The translations under genes and the position numbers were made by a program. From the NCBI GenBank assembly GCA_018715935.1, contig DVKR01000033.1, forward strand, positions 56,383 through 120,382: a stretch of DNA of 64,000 nucleotides. The letters are read 5' to 3'. The stretch comes from Candidatus Aphodovivens excrementavium (GTDB lineage: Bacteria; Actinomycetota; Coriobacteriia; Coriobacteriales; Eggerthellaceae). The notes beneath the pieces were generated by a model. That model saw nothing but the letters and a program-made list of their open reading frames with translations. It was not told the origin of the DNA and searched no databases. This document shows, in pieces, positions 43,389-52,489 of this stretch (positions within the stretch are counted from its first letter, which is position 1; every line of letters begins with the position of its first letter).

Positions 43389-44012
43389 GTGACAAAGCAA
43401 ACGTGGAAACCTGGAAACATGCTCTATCCCGTACCAGCCGTTATGGTGAGCTGCGCAAACGGCGCAAGACATGCGAACATCATCACGGTTGCCTGGGCGG
43501 GAACCGTATGCACTAACCCGCCCATGCTGTCGATCTCGGTACGACCCGAGCGATTCAGCTACGGCATGCTGACAGAGACCGGCGAGTTCGTCGTCAACCT
43601 GGTAGGGCGCGATCTCGCGCGTGCCTGCGATTGGTGCGGCGTGAAATCAGGCCGTGACGTTGATAAATGGGCGGAAATGCACCTGACGAAACTTCCGTCC
43701 GAAACGCTTGAATATGCTCCCTGCATCGCAGAATCGCCCGTCAACATCGAATGCAAGGTGCGCGATGTGCTTGAACTCGGCAGCCACCATATGTTTCTCG
43801 CCGAGGTGACGGCAGTGCGCGTGGACGCAGGCCTTATTGACGCGAGCGGCAAGCTGCGCCTCGATCGCGCCAACCTGGTTGCCTACTCTCACGGCGAATA
43901 CTTCGATTTAGGCCGCCGCCTTGGAACCTTTGGCTACAGCGTCAGGAAAAAGCCCGCAGCGAAAAAGCCCGGCAAGCGCAGCAAAACCGCAAAAGCGGGT
44001 TCACGCGGTTAA
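43389..44012 (+). CDS. Flavin reductase-like FMN-binding protein
   Basis: A 207-residue protein of the flavin reductase-like split-barrel family (NMLYPVPAVMVSCANGARHA, NIITVAWAGTVCTNPPMLSI, FVVNLVGRDLARACDWCGVKSG). The GTG at 43389 follows GAAAGG; an upstream in-frame GTG at 43365 is possible but less well placed. The C-terminus is a 25-residue Lys/Arg-rich tail (KKPAAKKPGKRSKTAKAG), unusual for the family. The 3' end overlaps the converging TatD gene by 12 bp. FMN binding is likely; the redox partner is unknown. Confidence 0.83.
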   Translation: MTKQTWKPGNMLYPVPAVMVSCANGARHANIITVAWAGTVCTNPPMLSISVRPERFSYGMLTETGEFVVNLVGRDLARACDWCGVKSGRDVDKWAEMHLTKLPSETLEYAPCIAESPVNIECKVRDVLELGSHHMFLAEVTAVRVDAGLIDASGKLRLDRANLVAYSHGEYFDLGRRLGTFGYSVRKKPAAKKPGKRSKTAKAGSRG

Positions 44013-44768
44013 GAGCCGCCTGCTGGTTGCGACGATGCGGCTGGCAACCGATTCCCCACGCAGCACTTCCAGAGCGTCGAGCGTCTGCGCCAGCACACGG
44101 GGGATCTCGCCCAGGCCGAACGCGCCCCCTTCCGAAGGGGGCAAGTCGGTTTCGAGAAGAAGGCGGTCCGCAGGCAGGATGCGGGCATACTCGCGACCGC
44201 GCTTGGTTTGCAGCATGCGAGGGTTGATAGAGAAGAAGCACCCGAGCCGCACGGCGCGCTGCAGCTGGTCGGACGAGCCGGAATACCAGTGCAAGATGCA
44301 GGCGCACGCAGGCGCACCGCCCGCAACCGGCGCGAGGCAGCCCGTGCGCTCAAGGACATCCAGCACCTCCTGTGCCGCATTGACCGCATGAAGCGAGAGA
44401 ACCTTGCCGCCGACCTCGCCCGCAACAGCGCAGATACGCTCGAACGCGCTTAGTTGGATGTCGTGTGACGAAACACAGCGCTTCCCTAGATCAAGGCCAA
44501 CCTCCGCAATGAAACGCTCCTCGCGGACAAGCTCGAGGCACGCCTCCACATCGCTCTTGTCGCAGCGCCCGTCGCTCAGCCACCACGGGTGCAGGCCCAC
44601 ACCAACGCGCACTGCCGCCTCTTCGGCCAAAAGCTCGCGCATTCGCACGTATTCTGCCGGCTCAACCGTCGCAGACAGCGCTCCAACGCCCTGTTGCACA
44701 AACGATCGTGCCAGTTCAACGGCGTTGTCGGCAAATCCTAGATGACAGTGCATATCATACGCAGACAT
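44001..44768 (-). CDS. TatD family metal-dependent hydrolase
   Basis: A 255-residue TIM-barrel hydrolase. Metal ligands are visible in MSAYDMHCHLGFADNA (HxH), FIAEVGLDL (Glu), SLHAVNAAQEVL (His), ILHWYSGS (His) and LLETDLPP (Asp). TatD proteins act as 3'-exonucleases in studied cases. The start at 44768 overlaps no other start; the tcdA stop lies 11 bp upstream, so they may be co-transcribed. The protein is slightly shorter than the roughly 260 usual. Confidence 0.85.
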   Translation of the reverse strand: MSAYDMHCHLGFADNAVELARSFVQQGVGALSATVEPAEYVRMRELLAEEAAVRVGVGLHPWWLSDGRCDKSDVEACLELVREERFIAEVGLDLGKRCVSSHDIQLSAFERICAVAGEVGGKVLSLHAVNAAQEVLDVLERTGCLAPVAGGAPACACILHWYSGSSDQLQRAVRLGCFFSINPRMLQTKRGREYARILPADRLLLETDLPPSEGGAFGLGEIPRVLAQTLDALEVLRGESVASRIVATSRRLLTA

Positions 44769-44778
44769 CAACTTTCGC

Positions 44779-45585
44779 CTACCCCACGCCCGCAATCTCG
44801 CACAGCACCGCGCCCGCAATCGCCTGACCCATTATCGGCGGCATGAACGACGCCGTCCCCAGGTTGGAGCGCTCGGAGCGCTCGGCGCCCTCGCGCGGCC
44901 TCACCTTCACCGGCTCTTCGCATGAATAGAGAACCTTGAGGCGGCGGATGCCGCGCTTTCTGCCCTCCTTGCGCATAATGCGACACAGCGGGCAATTGAC
45001 GGTGTCGTACAAATCGGCGACGCGTACGCATTCCGGATGCAGCTTGTTTGCTGCCCCCATGCTGCTGATAAGCGGAAATTGACCGGCCTGAGCAAGCTCT
45101 GCCAACGCCAGCTTGGCAGACACCGTGTCAATGGCGTCAACAACGTAGTCGAGCCTGCCGCCTTCGGATGCAGCCCACTCTCTGGCTTCGCCAATCAGCT
45201 CTTCAAGATTTTCGCGCAGAACGAGCATGTGACGCGTCTCAACGTTCGCCTTGGGGTTGATGTCCGCCACCATCGAGCGCATCGCATCAACCTTGCGCTT
45301 GCCCAACGTGCTATGGAAGGCAATGGCCTGTCTGTTGATGTTGCTGGGCTGCACGATGTCTCTGTCCACCAGAAACAGGTTTCCCACTCCGCCGCGCGCC
45401 AGCGCCTCGACGCAGTTCGAGCCGACGCCGCCGAGCCCCAAAACAAGCACATGGGCCGAGGTCAGGCGCTTAAGACCTTCTGCGCCCATAATAAGCTCGA
45501 GTTTTTCGGTCGCATTCTGAGCGGATAGGCTTGAGGCGTCGACTGGCTCCATGACGTCGGGACGGCCGCCTTCCTTCCAAGTCAT
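44779..45585 (-). CDS. tcdA: tRNA threonylcarbamoyladenosine dehydratase (TcdA/ThiF family)
   Basis: A 268-residue E1-like enzyme that uses ATP to cyclise t6A37 in tRNA to ct6A. Motifs are HVLVLGLGGVGSNCVEALAR (nucleotide binding), DRDIVQPSNINRQAIAF, and the segment DTVNCPLCRIMRKEGRKRGI typical of TcdA. The start ATG at 45585 overlaps the patatin stop (ATGA), indicating translational coupling. A ThiF/MoeB role is less likely, as no sulfur-carrier gene is near. Confidence 0.87.
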   Translation of the reverse strand: MTWKEGGRPDVMEPVDASSLSAQNATEKLELIMGAEGLKRLTSAHVLVLGLGGVGSNCVEALARGGVGNLFLVDRDIVQPSNINRQAIAFHSTLGKRKVDAMRSMVADINPKANVETRHMLVLRENLEELIGEAREWAASEGGRLDYVVDAIDTVSAKLALAELAQAGQFPLISSMGAANKLHPECVRVADLYDTVNCPLCRIMRKEGRKRGIRRLKVLYSCEEPVKVRPREGAERSERSNLGTASFMPPIMGQAIAGAVLCEIAGVG

Positions 45586-46538
45586 CGCAGGAACCCCTCC
45601 CACATCTCAACTTCGCGTTGCGCCTGCGCCAGTCCGCGCAAAAAGCTCGCCTCGAGCTTTGCCCGATCGGTTTCTTTATTGGAAACCTCCATCGCCTCAG
45701 GATAAAAGACATAGGCAGCGCCCGACGCTTCAAGCCGCTCTATCTCGTCGCACAGTTCGTTATAGGGCTGCCACCGCTCGATAGTGCGCTGCGCAATAAC
45801 GGGATGAGCGCGAAACATCGACTTCAGCGCAAAGGACGTCGCCTTGCCCAACGGCTTTCTTCGGTAGCCACGCGGTCGCGTGCGGACGATAAAGAACTTT
45901 TGGAAGCCGTCTTTGCGCGCTGCATTCAAACAGATTCCCCAGCTCGTGCCCATACCGCCGTCCATGTAGGTACGTCCGTCTATCTCTGTGGGCGGCATGA
46001 AAACCGGCATGGTAGACGAAGCGCGCACGCGCAGCCCCATGGCGCGCGGAGTGGGCATGTCGGCTTTCGTCCACGCGACGGTCTCGCCTGTGTCCCAGTC
46101 AATCGCTTCGATATGAAGGTCGGCTGGGTTTGCCTGGAACGTCTCCCAATCAAACGCCATAACGTCGTCGGATCCCGCGCAGTCTTCAATGAGGCCTTCG
46201 TAAAGATGAGGCGCGTTGAAGTACCCGCGTCCGGCCAGCAAGCTCCCCACGCCGCCGAACTGCGGGTCGTCGACCAAGTCAACAAACGACGCCTTCGTTC
46301 GCGCAATGTCGCGCGAAAGGTAATTGACCGAATGGCTCGACCCGGCGGAGATGCCGTAGACCTTGCCAAAAAACAGCTCGTGCTGCAATAGGGTGATAAT
46401 CGCCCCAGCGGTATAGCTCGCACGCATGCCCCCGCCCTCGATGATAAGGGCAACATCGGGAACGGTAACTTCAAGCCGCTCTGGCACGGGCGGCACAGTA
46501 GTTTCTTGCCTTGGATACGCTTCAGGTTGGTTGCTCAT
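45582..46538 (-). CDS. Patatin-like phospholipase
   Basis: A 318-residue patatin-fold lipid acyl hydrolase. The oxyanion hole is IIEGGGMRASYTAG (about residue 33), the nucleophile elbow GxSxG is GISAGSS and the catalytic Asp is in DGGMGTSWG. No signal peptide is seen, so it should act on inner-leaflet or cytosolic lipids. It ends in the ATGA overlap with tcdA. An alternative ATG at 46550 adds four residues. Resembles the YjjU-type bacterial proteins. Confidence 0.87.
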   Translation of the reverse strand: MSNQPEAYPRQETTVPPVPERLEVTVPDVALIIEGGGMRASYTAGAIITLLQHELFFGKVYGISAGSSHSVNYLSRDIARTKASFVDLVDDPQFGGVGSLLAGRGYFNAPHLYEGLIEDCAGSDDVMAFDWETFQANPADLHIEAIDWDTGETVAWTKADMPTPRAMGLRVRASSTMPVFMPPTEIDGRTYMDGGMGTSWGICLNAARKDGFQKFFIVRTRPRGYRRKPLGKATSFALKSMFRAHPVIAQRTIERWQPYNELCDEIERLEASGAAYVFYPEAMEVSNKETDRAKLEASFLRGLAQAQREVEMWEGFLR

Positions 46539-46653
46539 CGTGTGTCCCATAAGAGGCTGTCGTGGGCGGTCTTCTCCTTGTTGTTGAGGTAAGTATAGCG
46601 ATCTAACCGCTACAATGGCGAGTGTGCATAGTTCGATTTCGAAAAGGAAGACA

Positions 46654-47595
46654 ATGGCCTACCCCGCAAACGAGCCAGAGTTGCCGCAGCCGCTCCCCGA
46701 CGGGCTTTACGACAAGCTCGCCGCCCAATACGGGCATGAGGACCTTGCCCGCATTGTCGAAGGCTACCGAACGGTGCGGCCGGTAACCCTGCGTGCGAAC
46801 ACGCTCAAAGCCGATCATGCATCCATCGCCGCGCAACTGCAAGAGGCTCATATCGAATGGCAGCCGGCTCCTTCGCCCCTCGATTCCGAGGCGTTTGTCA
46901 TCTGCCAGGCGCGCGAGGACGCCATCCGCGCGCTTTCCGCCTATGAGGCAGGCGAACTCTATCTGCAAAGTCTCTCGGCAATGCTGCCCGCCCATGCGCT
47001 CAAGCCCCGAGCAGGTGAAAACGTGCTGGACATGGCGGCCGCTCCCGGAGGCAAAACGTGCCATATGGCAGCGCTTTCGCAGGGGGCGGCGCTCATCACC
47101 GCTTGCGAGAAAAACCACGTTCGCGCCGAGCGCCTGCGCTACAACTTGGCAAAGCAGGGCGCCTCACGCGTCAACGTCATGGAATGCGACGCCCGCAAGC
47201 TCGACAGCTTCTTCTCTTTTGACAAGGTCTTGCTCGACGCTCCGTGCAGCGGCTCGGGAACCGTCCGCTATGCAGACGGGTCATTCAAAACCGGCTTTTC
47301 GCTTGAACTGCTGTCGCGCAGCGTAAAGACGCAGCAGGCACTGCTGCGAAAAGCACTTGACATCGTGAATCCCGGAGGCTTCGTGCTTTATGCCACCTGT
47401 TCGATTTTGGCTGAGGAAAACGAGGAGCTCATAAGGCGCGTTCTTCCCAAAGCGAGAGCCGAGCTCGTCCCCTTGCCCGATGGACTGCTTGAGGGCGTGC
47501 CGCTTCTTCCCTGCCAGCTTCCGGAGGCGGCGGTTGTTTGCCCGAGCGAGTATTTCGAAGGGTTTTTCCTCGCCCTCATCAAGAAAGGACGGTAG
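46654..47595 (+). CDS. RsmB/RsmF-type rRNA m5C methyltransferase
   Basis: A 313-residue NOL1/NOP2/Sun-family RNA methyltransferase. SAM-binding motif I is NVLDMAAAPGGKTCHMA. Motif IV is LLDAPCSGSGTVRY and motif VI is VLYATCSILAEENEEL; their two Cys are the release and catalytic residues of m5C enzymes. It has an RsmF-like N-terminal part but lacks the long PUA extension, so it is short. The ATG at 46654 follows AAAAGGAAG. csoR follows with 2 bp between stop and start, suggesting one message. Confidence 0.85.
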   Translation: MAYPANEPELPQPLPDGLYDKLAAQYGHEDLARIVEGYRTVRPVTLRANTLKADHASIAAQLQEAHIEWQPAPSPLDSEAFVICQAREDAIRALSAYEAGELYLQSLSAMLPAHALKPRAGENVLDMAAAPGGKTCHMAALSQGAALITACEKNHVRAERLRYNLAKQGASRVNVMECDARKLDSFFSFDKVLLDAPCSGSGTVRYADGSFKTGFSLELLSRSVKTQQALLRKALDIVNPGGFVLYATCSILAEENEELIRRVLPKARAELVPLPDGLLEGVPLLPCQLPEAAVVCPSEYFEGFFLALIKKGR

Positions 47596-47597
47596 CC

Positions 47598-47873
47598 ATG
47601 AGGCAGTGCATGGACTCGGCGAACCTGCATCGCAGGCTGAGAAAAATCATCGGGCAGGTTCAAGCCATCGACCGCATGATCGACGAAGACGTCCCCTGCG
47701 AAGACGTCCTTTCGCAAATCAACGCGGCGAAATCTGCGCTTCACCGATGCGGCCAGGTTGTTCTCGAAGGGCATATCAAGCATTGCGTCCGCGACGGCAT
47801 CGAGCACGGCGACGCAGACAAAACCATAGAAAGCTTCACGAAGGCCGTTGAGCGTTTTTCGAACATGAGCTAG
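47598..47873 (+). CDS. CsoR-family metal-sensing repressor
   Basis: A 91-residue all-helical DUF156 repressor. The metal ligands of copper sensors are present: Cys in DVPCEDVL, then His and Cys four apart in LEGHIKHCV. This C-H-C set supports Cu(I) rather than Ni(II) (RcnR) or formaldehyde (FrmR) sensing, though specificity within the family is not certain. It precedes a P1B-type ATPase gene, and a symmetric CsoR-like operator lies between them. AAGGACGG precedes the ATG. Confidence 0.88.
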   Translation: MRQCMDSANLHRRLRKIIGQVQAIDRMIDEDVPCEDVLSQINAAKSALHRCGQVVLEGHIKHCVRDGIEHGDADKTIESFTKAVERFSNMS

Positions 47874-47941
47874 CGAAAGGCCGCCAGCATAGTTCTTTGG
47901 CGATTTTGTCGCCTCATTTCCGTCTCTTCATGATAGTATAC

Positions 47942-47961
47942 ATATACCCCTATAGGTATAT
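47942..47961 (+). promoter_or_regulatory. CsoR-like operator before the metal ATPase gene
   Basis: ATATACCCCTATAGGTATAT, an inverted repeat with ATACC/GGTAT arms like the B. subtilis copZA operator. It lies 69 bp after the csoR stop and 36 bp before the ATPase start, within an AT-rich patch likely to contain the promoter. Confidence 0.6.
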
Positions 47962-47996
47962 AACCAAAGTTTACTTTCATAAAGGGCACGCTACGC

Positions 47997-50120
47997 ATGA
48001 AAGGAATGCTGGCAATGGAACCGGAAACCAAGGCACCCGCCCAAAGCGCGAAGCAAGCGGCTCCCGATTGCGCCGACGCCAACGAAGCCGCACATGACGC
48101 CACGCCCCTCCGCGTTCGCGCACTGGAGCCTCTCGAAGCGTTTCTCGAGCTGGGAGGCACACGCAAAGACATTGCGCTTCTGATCGTGTCTGCCGTCGCT
48201 TTGGTTCTCAGCTTCTTTTTCCCTCAGGCGCTTCCCTTCGATCCAGCCTGGATCGCCATTATCCTGTGCGGCGTCCCCATCGTCTTGGAAGCGATAATAG
48301 GGCTGGTTAAATCGTTCGACATCAAAGCGGACGTGCTGGTCTCGCTCGCGCTGATTGCGTCGGTGATCATCGGAGAGGACTTCGCTGCAGGCGAAGTGGC
48401 CGTTATCATGCAGCTGGGCGGACTGCTCGAAGACCTTACGGTTGCCAAGGCGCGTGCCGGCATAGAGCGCCTTGTTCACCTCACGCCTCGAACCGCACGC
48501 GTGCTCCAAACAGCGGGAGGCGAAACCACCGAAGCGATCATTCCGGCAGACGACGTCCGCAAAAACGATGTGCTGCGCGTGCTCCCCGGAGAAACTGTCC
48601 CGGTTGACGGGGTCATCCTTCAAGGCCTTACCTCAATTGACGAATCCATAATGACCGGAGAGCCGCTTCCCGTCGACAAAACAGTGGGAGACGAAGTCAA
48701 AAGCGGCACGGTCAACCAATTCGGCGCCTTTGAAATGCGCGCCGAGCAGGTAGGCAAAGACAGCTCGCTTGCGCGCATGATCGCCCTCGTTCAGTCCGCC
48801 GACGCCGGCAAAGCGCAGATCGTCCGCCTGGCCGACAGATGGGCAACGTGGATTGTGGTCATAGCTTTGGCAAGCGCGTTGGGCACGTGGCTGGTTACCG
48901 GCGAAATACTGCGCGCCGTTACCATCCTCGTTGTGTTTTGCCCCTGCGCTTTGGTTCTCGCTACGCCCACTGCCATTATGGCGGCCATCGGAAACGTCAC
49001 CAAATTCGGCGTTTTAGTGCGAGAAGGAGATGCGCTCGAGCGCCTTGCCTCTGTCAAAAGAGTGACCTTCGACAAGACAGGCACGCTCACTCACGGAACG
49101 CCCGAGGTGATAGCCGTTGTTCCCTTCTCCCCTGTCCACCGCCATCACGAGGGCTGCTGCGACAAGGAGGCAATCGAGGCGATGGACGAAGCCAGGCTGT
49201 TTCGGATTGCTGCCGCAGTAGAGCGGCTCAGCGAGCACCCTCTCGGACGCGCGGTAGTGCAGGGGTGGCAAAAACGGTGCGAAAGCGCGAGGGAGGGCGC
49301 AGACCTTCAAAGCAATCCTGGCGGCAACTCGCCCGAAAAGCGGGCGCCCGCCCCTTTGAACCTGCCCGAAGCAGCCGATTTTTCCATGACGCCAGGACGC
49401 GGCGTGTCGGCGCTCGTTGAAGGCGACCGCATACTGGCGGGAAACGTCGATTTCATGCTGGAGAATGCCGTTGCGGGATCTCTGGAGATGGACGCTCGGG
49501 CTTCAAGCTATGTCGAGCAGGGGTGCACGACCATACTGGTCGCAAAGAACGGGCGCGCCATTGGCTTTTTGGCACTTGCCGATACGCTGCGCTCCACTTC
49601 AAAAGAAACCATTGCCGCCATCAAAAGCCTGGGGATCATCCCCGTGCTGCTCACCGGGGACCACGTTCAGGCAGCGCGTCACATATCCGAGCAAATTGGC
49701 ATTGAAGACGTGAGGGCAGACTGCCTGCCCAAAGACAAGCTGGCCGCAATAGAGGCATTCGAACACGAAGGCAAGCCCGTTGTCATGGTGGGCGACGGAA
49801 TCAACGACGCGCCCGCGCTCAAGCGCGCAACGGTGGGCATTGCCATGGGCGCCATAGGAAGCGACATCGCGGTCGACGCGGCAGACATCGCGCTGGTTCG
49901 CGACGACATAAGCTCCCTGCCGCACCTTATGGCTCTTTCACGCCGCATGATGACCACCATCAAGCTCAACATGACGTTCTCCCTCGCGCTTAATTTCGTC
50001 GCCATCATCCTTGCGATGACCGGCATTCTGAACCCGGTAGTAGGCGCACTTGTCCACAACTGCGGCAGCGTAATCGTCATCATCAATTCGGCGTTTTTGC
50101 TCAGCTGGAAAAAGAAATAG
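47997..50120 (+). CDS. P1B-type heavy-metal-transporting ATPase
   Basis: A 707-residue cation exporter. Motifs are the actuator TGEPLP ([12 protein letters not shown]), ion-binding CPC ([16 protein letters not shown]), phosphorylation DKTGT, P1B-specific SEHPLGRAV and [10 protein letters not shown]. There is no N-terminal HMA domain; instead the first 40 residues are Ala-rich with one Cys. Helix 8 reads [19 protein letters not shown], not the MxxSS of Cu(I) pumps or the typical D-K pattern of Zn/Cd pumps, so the metal is uncertain. The insert between DKTGT and HP has an HRHHEGCC cluster that could bind metal. Linked to the CsoR-type repressor. Confidence 0.88.
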   Translation: MKGMLAMEPETKAPAQSAKQAAPDCADANEAAHDATPLRVRALEPLEAFLELGGTRKDIALLIVSAVALVLSFFFPQALPFDPAWIAIILCGVPIVLEAIIGLVKSFDIKADVLVSLALIASVIIGEDFAAGEVAVIMQLGGLLEDLTVAKARAGIERLVHLTPRTARVLQTAGGETTEAIIPADDVRKNDVLRVLPGETVPVDGVILQGLTSIDESIMTGEPLPVDKTVGDEVKSGTVNQFGAFEMRAEQVGKDSSLARMIALVQSADAGKAQIVRLADRWATWIVVIALASALGTWLVTGEILRAVTILVVFCPCALVLATPTAIMAAIGNVTKFGVLVREGDALERLASVKRVTFDKTGTLTHGTPEVIAVVPFSPVHRHHEGCCDKEAIEAMDEARLFRIAAAVERLSEHPLGRAVVQGWQKRCESAREGADLQSNPGGNSPEKRAPAPLNLPEAADFSMTPGRGVSALVEGDRILAGNVDFMLENAVAGSLEMDARASSYVEQGCTTILVAKNGRAIGFLALADTLRSTSKETIAAIKSLGIIPVLLTGDHVQAARHISEQIGIEDVRADCLPKDKLAAIEAFEHEGKPVVMVGDGINDAPALKRATVGIAMGAIGSDIAVDAADIALVRDDISSLPHLMALSRRMMTTIKLNMTFSLALNFVAIILAMTGILNPVVGALVHNCGSVIVIINSAFLLSWKKK

Positions 50121-50154
50121 GCGCTGTCCGTTATTGCGGCGCGCGTGAAACGCA

Positions 50155-50189
50155 GCGGGGGTGCGCTCTATGCCCAAGCACACCCCCGC
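50155..50189. terminator. Terminator after the metal ATPase gene
   Basis: Stem GCGGGGGTG / CACCCCCGC around a 17-nt loop, 35 bp after the ATPase stop. It lies between converging genes and has no strong T run on the plus strand. Confidence 0.6.
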
Positions 50190-50239
50190 CGAAAACCATT
50201 TCAATACGCTCTCACTGCATTACGACAGCCGCAAAAACA

Positions 50240-50578
50240 CTAGTCGCCGAATTCGAACAGATCCTCCAGGAAGCTCGTCGGCTTTTTCTTCTTCTTTCTC
50301 TTGTAGTCATCGTAATGCTTGTCGTAGTCTTTTTCACGCTTGCGCTCGTAGTCGCGATCGTAGTCTCGACGCTCGTAGCCGCGGTCATAGCCGCGATCGT
50401 AGTCGCGCTCGCGGCGCTCTTCACGGACGGGCGTCGGCGCCGGAGACACCGAACGCTCGATGATCTTATCGAGCTCGCCGCGATCAAGCCACACGCCACG
50501 ACATTGCGGGCAGTAATCGATCTCGATGCCTTGTCGTTCGCTCATTACCAGATCGACGTTGCAAAGGGGGCACTTCAT
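50240..50578 (-). CDS. TFIIB-type zinc-ribbon protein with charged Tyr-rich tail
   Basis: A 112-residue protein. The N-terminal 42 residues are a zf-TFIIB-like ribbon with CPLC (MKCPLCNVDLVMSERQG) and CPQC (DYCPQCRGVWLDRGELDKII), the standard pattern of this family. The rest is a repetitive Tyr/Asp/Arg tail (YDRGYDRGYERRDYDRDYER then KREKDYDKHYDD), followed by KRKKKKK and a short acidic end. Function is unknown; the tail suggests nucleic-acid or phase-separating behaviour. Start at 50578 follows GGAGGAAAC. Confidence 0.8.
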   Translation of the reverse strand: MKCPLCNVDLVMSERQGIEIDYCPQCRGVWLDRGELDKIIERSVSPAPTPVREERRERDYDRGYDRGYERRDYDRDYERKREKDYDKHYDDYKRKKKKKPTSFLEDLFEFGD

Positions 50579-50940
50579 GTTTCCTCCTTCTCTATGGAAC
50601 GCATTGATCGTACTCCTGTCTAGTTTACCGGATAGCGCTTCATGTGCCTTTGTAAGATTTACGTTAGATTACCGTGAGCATCGCGACAGATTTGCCTTCG
50701 ATTTCCTTCTCGCGCCTCTTCAAAACACGACGCCAAACAGTGCGTACATCCCGACACGTCTCCGGTCGTAGCGAAAGGCTGCGGCGCTAGGATGCGTGAT
50801 GCCGGGGGCGCGCGGAACGCCTAGAGTAGCGCGATGCCGCGCCCTACGGCGCCAAGTTCACATATCTCCGCCTTGCCGCGTGCGGCAAGCCTGCAACAGA
50901 ACCACAGCCGCAACAAGCGGTCGGAACGCTAGGAGACCAG
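50579..50940. other. Gene-free region upstream of the surface-protein operon
   Basis: A 362-bp gap between divergent genes. It has no long frame with a ribosome-binding site and no terminator. An AT-richer stretch at about 50620-50680 is the best place for promoters in both directions, but no clear -35/-10 pair is seen. Confidence 0.4.
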
Positions 50941-51477
50941 ATGAAAGCCTCGGCTCGAAGCAGAACTCGCTCAACAAATGCCCCAAAACACCCTGCTCGC
51001 ACAAGGGTCGTCCTCATGGGGGCAGCGGCTCTGCTCGCTGCAGGGGCCGCCCTTGCCGCTTGGAGCATGCTCCCCCGGGAAACGGCAACTGCGGGCGCCA
51101 CCATTAGCACCTTCGAGGAAATCGACCGAGAGGCAATCCAGGCTGAACTGAACCGACAGGTCCAGGAATCCATGATGACGGTTGCGGTGTCTCCCGTATG
51201 CACGCTCGAAGAAGGCGGAACGCTGTCCCTCTGCGTGATGAACGACGAAGAGAACTCTATGCCGCAAGCGTTTTCCCTCTCTCAAAACGGCGAGGTTCTC
51301 TTCGAATCGGGAACGATTTATCCCGGTGAGGAGATAACCAGCTGCCCTGCTCCCGACATACAAGAAGGGGATGCGCTTATCACCGTGCAAGGGCTCAACC
51401 CCACCACTGAGGAGCCCGAAGGAAGCCCCGCTGCCGTAGAGGTGGCCATCAACAAACCGTCAGCCGCAGTCGGCTAG
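50941..51477 (+). CDS. Membrane-anchored surface protein, first gene of surface operon
   Basis: A 178-residue protein with a basic N-terminus and one membrane segment (VVLMGAAALLAAGAALAAWS, about 24-45), so most of it lies outside. The ectodomain begins with a helix (FEEIDREAIQAELNRQVQES) and continues as beta-rich sequence with two Cys (VCTLEEGGTLSLC) and SLSQNGEVLFESGTIYPGEE. No family recognised. AGGAGACC precedes the ATG. It is followed by three more secreted-protein genes on the same strand (gaps 105 bp, 10 bp and an overlap), so it probably belongs to their operon. Confidence 0.7.
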   Translation: MKASARSRTRSTNAPKHPARTRVVLMGAAALLAAGAALAAWSMLPRETATAGATISTFEEIDREAIQAELNRQVQESMMTVAVSPVCTLEEGGTLSLCVMNDEENSMPQAFSLSQNGEVLFESGTIYPGEEITSCPAPDIQEGDALITVQGLNPTTEEPEGSPAAVEVAINKPSAAVG

Positions 51478-51582
51478 CGGAAAGGGTCTCCTCATTGCCC
51501 GGCAAGGCCCTTCCAACAGCAGCGTGTCCGAAGCGTCCAACGGCTCGGAGGCAACGACGTTCGCGTAAAGAAAGGAGCGATC

Positions 51583-52182
51583 ATGTCATATCCCCGTCAA
51601 ACCCCCATTCCAAAACGCACGCGCGAGGGCATGGCAGCCGTGTGCGCAGGACTGTGCGCAGGAGCGCTTGCGCTTGCCTGCTCACCGCCAATTGCCTGGG
51701 CAGCCGACAACGAGGGGACAACCGAAGTCACCGTCGAGGCGGATCCTAACGCCATGCTGCTGTTCAGGGTCCCTACCGTAATCCCCTTCTACGCGGCCCC
51801 CGACGGCACGCTCACCGGCCCGTCTGCGGAATATTGCCAAGTGGTGAACGAGAGTGTGTTCGGAATCCATGTAACAAGCGTAGGCGTAGCGGAGCAGGGG
51901 GGCTGGACCCTCGCACCAAACGCCGCAGCAGAAGGCGTCGATAACTCGATGGACTTTCAGTTCGGCCCGAGCAGGCAAGTCGACGCGCATCTGGCCTCCG
52001 AAAACCCCGTGGACGTGTCAAGCGATCCCGAGTTCAACATGGGATACGCAGGTAGCGGGCTCGAGGCCATCAACATCCAAACCGCCGGGGACGTCGCACG
52101 AGTCACCTTCGACCTCTCACGGCCTGTCTCCACCTCCACAATTTCATGGACCGTCGCGCCCGGCTTCGCGACGGAAGCCTAA
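51583..52182 (+). CDS. Secreted protein with unassigned VPT-PDG domain, second gene of surface operon
   Basis: A 199-residue protein with a Sec signal (MAAVCAGLCAGALALACSPP ... AWA-ADN; cleavage likely after AWA at about residue 40). It has no membrane anchor. The mature part contains VPTVIPFYAAPDGTLTGP followed by NESVFGIHVTS. The same pattern with identical VPT-PDG spacing occurs near residue 405 of the large protein encoded at 52486. The remainder is beta-rich. I do not recognise the family; a pilin-like or surface-subunit role is possible but unproven. AAAGGAG precedes the start. Confidence 0.7.
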   Translation: MSYPRQTPIPKRTREGMAAVCAGLCAGALALACSPPIAWAADNEGTTEVTVEADPNAMLLFRVPTVIPFYAAPDGTLTGPSAEYCQVVNESVFGIHVTSVGVAEQGGWTLAPNAAAEGVDNSMDFQFGPSRQVDAHLASENPVDVSSDPEFNMGYAGSGLEAINIQTAGDVARVTFDLSRPVSTSTISWTVAPGFATEA

Positions 52183-52192
52183 AGGTGCAATC

Positions 52193-52489
52193 ATGAAAGC
52201 GATGGAAAGGCTTGCGGCCACTTTGTGCCTCGTAGCGATCAGTCTTGTTCTACTAGCATCCACGCTCTGCCCTGCCGCATGGGCTGCCGAGAGTGCATCC
52301 GAGCAAGGCCCAACGCAAGTTACCGTGATCGGGCCGCATCCCGGCCCGCAGGAAACAGCAGTGTCATGCCCTCCCCTAGCTGACACCGGAGACGATGCAC
52401 TCTTTCCCCCCGTGAGCGCAATCTGCTTCGCCTCGGCCGGTATAGCCGCAATTGCCGCAGTCGGTTTAGGAAGAAGGTCGTTATCATGA
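52193..52489 (+). CDS. Small secreted protein with LPxTG-like (LADTG) sorting signal, third gene of surface operon
   Basis: A 98-residue protein with an N-terminal signal peptide (LAATLCLVAISLVLLAS, AWA-AES) and almost no mature domain (about 30 residues, VTVIGPHPGPQETAVSC). Its C-terminus reads PPLADTGDDALFPP, then a hydrophobic helix (VSAICFASAGIAAIAAVGLG) and RR. This is the layout of a sortase signal, with LADTG in place of LPxTG. It may be a short wall-anchored base or spacer. The stop overlaps the next start (ATGA). Confidence 0.7.
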   Translation: MKAMERLAATLCLVAISLVLLASTLCPAAWAAESASEQGPTQVTVIGPHPGPQETAVSCPPLADTGDDALFPPVSAICFASAGIAAIAAVGLGRRSLS

